This document shows, in pieces, positions 62,098 through 64,000 of a stretch of 64,000 nt of DNA; position 1 is the first letter of the stretch; each line of letters opens with the position of its first letter. A program made the translations under genes and the position numbers. Location: the NCBI RefSeq assembly GCF_003324525.1, contig NZ_QGDC01000001.1:248001-312000 (forward strand). Direction: 5' to 3'. The notes under the pieces are model-generated. The model worked only from the letters and a program-made list of their open reading frames with translations. It was not told the origin of the DNA and made no database searches. This DNA is from Mucilaginibacter hurinus. GTDB lineage: Bacteria; Bacteroidota; Bacteroidia; Sphingobacteriales; Sphingobacteriaceae.

Positions 62098-62925
62098 TTA
62101 CTTTACAGAAACATATTTTGATTTTACCGGTGCAGAAAAGAACATGGAAGCATGATGGTCAAAATCCGCGGTATCGTCTGAGGTAGTATAAAACTTCCTG
62201 CTCTGGGTTTGAGTGAGTTTTTCATTAATCTCAGGATGCCGCTTAACGTAATCAAGCAGGCTTTGGGCTACAATATCACCCTGTGAAACAATATTAATAT
62301 GAGCCGGTAAATGCGCCCTGATTTTATCAATCAGGAGCGGGTAGTGTGTACATGCCAGCAGCACGGTATCAATTTTAACAGACCGGGCAAGCAACTGATC
62401 AAGGTATAATTTAACATAATAGTCAGCTCCCGGGTCGTCATACTCCCCTGTTTCAATGAGCGGCACCCATAGCGGGCAAGCTTGCTGATGGACTTTTACC
62501 TCCGGAAAAAAATGCTCAATCTCCAAAAGATACGAGCCTGACTGTATTGTGCCATCGGTTCCCAATACGCCGATATCGTTGGTTTTGGTATAATTACCGA
62601 TTACCTCGGCAGTCGGCCTGATAACGCCAAGCACTCTTTTTTCCGGATCATTTTTTATATCCCGTTGCTGTATGGTACGCAGCGCTTTGGCAGATGCCGT
62701 GTTACACGCAAGTATCACTAACGGGCAGCCTTGCTTAAACAGCCATTGCACACATTCCCATGTATAATCATGTATGGTTTTAAATGAGCGGTTACCGTAG
62801 GGCGCCCTGTTGTTATCGCCCAGATAAATATAATCATACTGCGGTAACTGATCTATTATTGAACGAAACACGGTAAGGCCACCGTAACCGGAATCAAAAA
62901 TGCCTATAGGTTTATTATTTAGCAC
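62098..62925 (-). CDS. murI: Glutamate racemase
   Basis: A 275-residue cofactor-independent racemase making D-glutamate for peptidoglycan. Family blocks are PIGIFDSGYGGLTVFRSI, YLGDNNRAPYGNRS, and the two catalytic cysteines in VILACNTASAKAL and LLACTHYPLLIDKI. The start is GTG 62925 (MLNNKPIGIFDSG); the frame opens earlier, to GTG 62949, but that codon is inside the stem of the terminator of the upstream gene and its T-run. The C-terminus has a Phe/Lys-rich tail (FFSAPVKSKYVSVK). Confidence 0.95.
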   Translation of the reverse strand: MLNNKPIGIFDSGYGGLTVFRSIIDQLPQYDYIYLGDNNRAPYGNRSFKTIHDYTWECVQWLFKQGCPLVILACNTASAKALRTIQQRDIKNDPEKRVLGVIRPTAEVIGNYTKTNDIGVLGTDGTIQSGSYLLEIEHFFPEVKVHQQACPLWVPLIETGEYDDPGADYYVKLYLDQLLARSVKIDTVLLACTHYPLLIDKIRAHLPAHINIVSQGDIVAQSLLDYVKRHPEINEKLTQTQSRKFYTTSDDTADFDHHASMFFSAPVKSKYVSVK

Positions 62926-62941
62926 AGGGTAAAAATAAAAA

Positions 62942-62966
62942 AAGCGCACCGTAAACCGGTGCGCTT
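62942..62966 (-). terminator. Strong intrinsic terminator of the OmpH genes
   Basis: AAGCGCACCG (62942-62951) and CGGTGCGCTT (62957-62966) form a perfect 10-bp stem with a 5-base loop. On the minus strand it is followed directly by a T-run, the textbook form. It lies 20 bases after the OmpH stop. Confidence 0.9.
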
Positions 62967-62986
62967 CCTGGCAAATAATATTTCAA

Positions 62987-63499
62987 TTATTTTAAACCTA
63001 ATTTAAGTTTTACAGCCGCAAGCAGGTCATCAGCATCAGGTGAAACCAATAGTTCAATCTGTGATGAATCGAGCACGTAAGCGTAACCTTTTTCTTTGGC
63101 AACCTGGTTAATGGCAGTCTTAGCTTTTGTTAAAAGCGGTTTTGATAATTCGCTGCTTTTAGCCTCAACCTTACCTTGTGCATCGCGTTGAAACTCCTGT
63201 AAACGTTTTTGCATGTCTTGCAATTCAGTTTCAGTAGCCGTTTTAGTGGCGTCAGTCATGCTGGCTTTTTTCGACTCGTATCCTTGTACCTTGGTTTGAA
63301 ACTCATTAGTCATTGTAGTATACTGGTCAATAAACTGCTTTTGATAAGCGTCAAGCTGAGTTTTAACCGTTTTAGTTTCTGGCATCTGATCAATAAGTGC
63401 GTTAAAGCTTAAGTGACCGATTTTAGCCTGTGCTTTGGCATAGTTCCCGGCAAATAATACACATAATGCCACTAAAGCAACTTTCAATAGTTTTTTCAT
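62987..63499 (-). CDS. OmpH/Skp family periplasmic chaperone
   Basis: A 170-residue protein with signal peptide MKKLLKVALVALCVLFAGNY (cleavage near AKA). The mature part starts with the short strand QAKIGHLSFNALIDQMPETK, then a long coiled coil (QLDAYQKQFIDQYTTMTNEF to SKPLLTKAKTAINQVAKEK), and ends in GYAYVLDSSQIELLVSPDAD, the Skp trimer body. It escorts unfolded outer-membrane proteins through the periplasm. A -7 match (63554-63561) lies upstream in the preceding ompH gene's end. Tandem with another OmpH gene. Confidence 0.92.
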   Translation of the reverse strand: MKKLLKVALVALCVLFAGNYAKAQAKIGHLSFNALIDQMPETKTVKTQLDAYQKQFIDQYTTMTNEFQTKVQGYESKKASMTDATKTATETELQDMQKRLQEFQRDAQGKVEAKSSELSKPLLTKAKTAINQVAKEKGYAYVLDSSQIELLVSPDADDLLAAVKLKLGLK

Positions 63500-63545
63500 T
63501 TTTCTGTTCTGGTGTTTAATAATAGTGCTGTTTTATCTAAATAAT

Positions 63546-64000
63546 TTACTTTGCAAATGTACCCGGTTTTAAACCTAAACGCGTTATTACGTCGTCGCTT
63601 TTGTTATACCGCGGGTTGGCGTAAAGCATCAAAACTTCGCTGTTTTTATCAAAAATCATATCAAGGTTTTCGCTCTCTGCAACTGCTTGTATTGCTTTTG
63701 ACACTTTATCCTGGATAGGTTTAATCAACGATGTGCTTTTTTGCGCCAACTCGCCGTCAGGCCCAAATTTCTGCCGCTGAAAATCCTTCGCTTCTTTTTC
63801 TTTGCCTACAATCTCTGCTTCACGGCGCTTTTTCATATCAGGTGTCATCAGCACCTGGTCTGCCTGGTAAGCTTTGTACAAACGGTCAATTTCTTTAAAA
63901 CGTGCATCCGCTTCTTTCTGCCATTGCTCTGACTGTGCCGAAAGCTGTTTTTGTACTGATATATAATCAGGTATATGTTTCAGAATATAGTCTGAATCGA
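63546..64000 (-). CDS. OmpH/Skp family periplasmic chaperone (partial, 5-prime end missing)
   Basis: About 150 codons are visible; the first ones read DSDYILKHIPDYISVQKQLS and the gene continues past the right edge. Long helical coiled coil with QWQKEADARFKEIDRLYKAY, then TSLIKPIQDKVSKAIQAVAE and the closing strands LDMIFDKNSEVLMLYANPRY of the Skp fold. Because the 5-prime end is outside the window, a signal peptide cannot be confirmed. A paralog of the next gene 46 bases downstream; such tandem pairs next to the BamA gene are common in Bacteroidetes. Confidence 0.9.
   Translation of the reverse strand, partial: DSDYILKHIPDYISVQKQLSAQSEQWQKEADARFKEIDRLYKAYQADQVLMTPDMKKRREAEIVGKEKEAKDFQRQKFGPDGELAQKSTSLIKPIQDKVSKAIQAVAESENLDMIFDKNSEVLMLYANPRYNKSDDVITRLGLKPGTFAK
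63554..63561 (-). promoter_or_regulatory. Candidate -7 element for the second ompH gene
   Basis: Reverse-strand TACATTTG is an exact -7 consensus, lying within the last codons of the upstream ompH gene and about 55 bases before the next start at 63499. It may give a second, internal transcript. Confidence 0.3.

Noticed and set aside
62926..62949. Earlier GTG start of MurI
   Set aside because: It falls in the terminator stem and T-run of the ompH gene.
1..64000. tRNA, rRNA, CRISPR, prophage or insertion sequence
   Set aside because: No cloverleaf, regularly spaced repeats, integrase, transposase or terminal inverted repeats with target duplications were seen by eye; a tRNA-scan would settle the first.

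Overview
The window is chromosomal DNA from a member of the Bacteroidetes, most probably the Sphingobacteriaceae (Mucilaginibacter- or Pedobacter-like). The basis is the set of lineage-typical families (DUF4294, DUF4783, DUF4932, a bacillithiol deacetylase, GH92 mannosidase, lysine 6-transaminase, CarboxypepD_reg-like and TonB-plug domains), the scarcity of Shine-Dalgarno sites, and the repeated occurrence just upstream of start codons of the Bacteroidetes housekeeping -7 element TAnnTTTG. Gene density is high. I see no rRNA, tRNA, CRISPR array, phage or insertion sequence.

Layout. 1-5.4 kb: DNA polymerase III delta (partial), a stand-alone HsdR-N type nuclease-like domain, a membrane hybrid histidine kinase and ValS. 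5.8-9.5 kb: M13 peptidase, MnmD-type methyltransferase, MazG. 9.6-12 kb: a lipoprotein, an ECF sigma factor and a protein combining an inner-membrane anchor with an outer-membrane barrel, probably a dual-membrane anti-sigma factor. 12-19.4 kb: FtsX-type permease, NamZ-like muramidase, Fmt, a CREST-type membrane protein, a class IV aminotransferase, an RluA-family pseudouridine synthase and an ACC deaminase/D-cysteine desulfhydrase. 19.5-26 kb: GH92 mannosidase, lysine 6-transaminase, a small unknown protein, then a DUF4294-glutathione peroxidase-BshB1 operon.

26-45 kb is core housekeeping: RelA/SpoT, Fur, PurA, PabB-like synthase, an M48 lipoprotein, PlsY, NadC, DUF4783, GpmI, Lon, pirin, OsmC, LpxR, ArfB, Cmk and a DUF4932 putative metalloprotease. 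45-52 kb: dCMP deaminase, FucP-type sugar transporter, LysE-type exporter, a long PurF-like amidotransferase with a large palindrome over its promoter, and an ammonium transporter.

52-62 kb is a minus-strand respiratory complex I operon carrying only the hydrophilic NuoI and the membrane subunits, in the order nuoH-I-J-K-[plug-like protein]-L-M-[MuiA-like protein]-N. Two envelope genes unrelated to complex I sit inside it, and nuoA-G are absent from the window. The right end holds MurI and two tandem OmpH/Skp chaperones, the last one cut by the edge.

The most interesting points are the sigma/dual-membrane anti-sigma pair, the two SusC-like domain proteins embedded in the complex I operon, the palindrome over the purF-like promoter, a repeat-derived insertion in the editing domain of ValS, and near-leaderless GTG/TTG starts placed right behind -7 elements.
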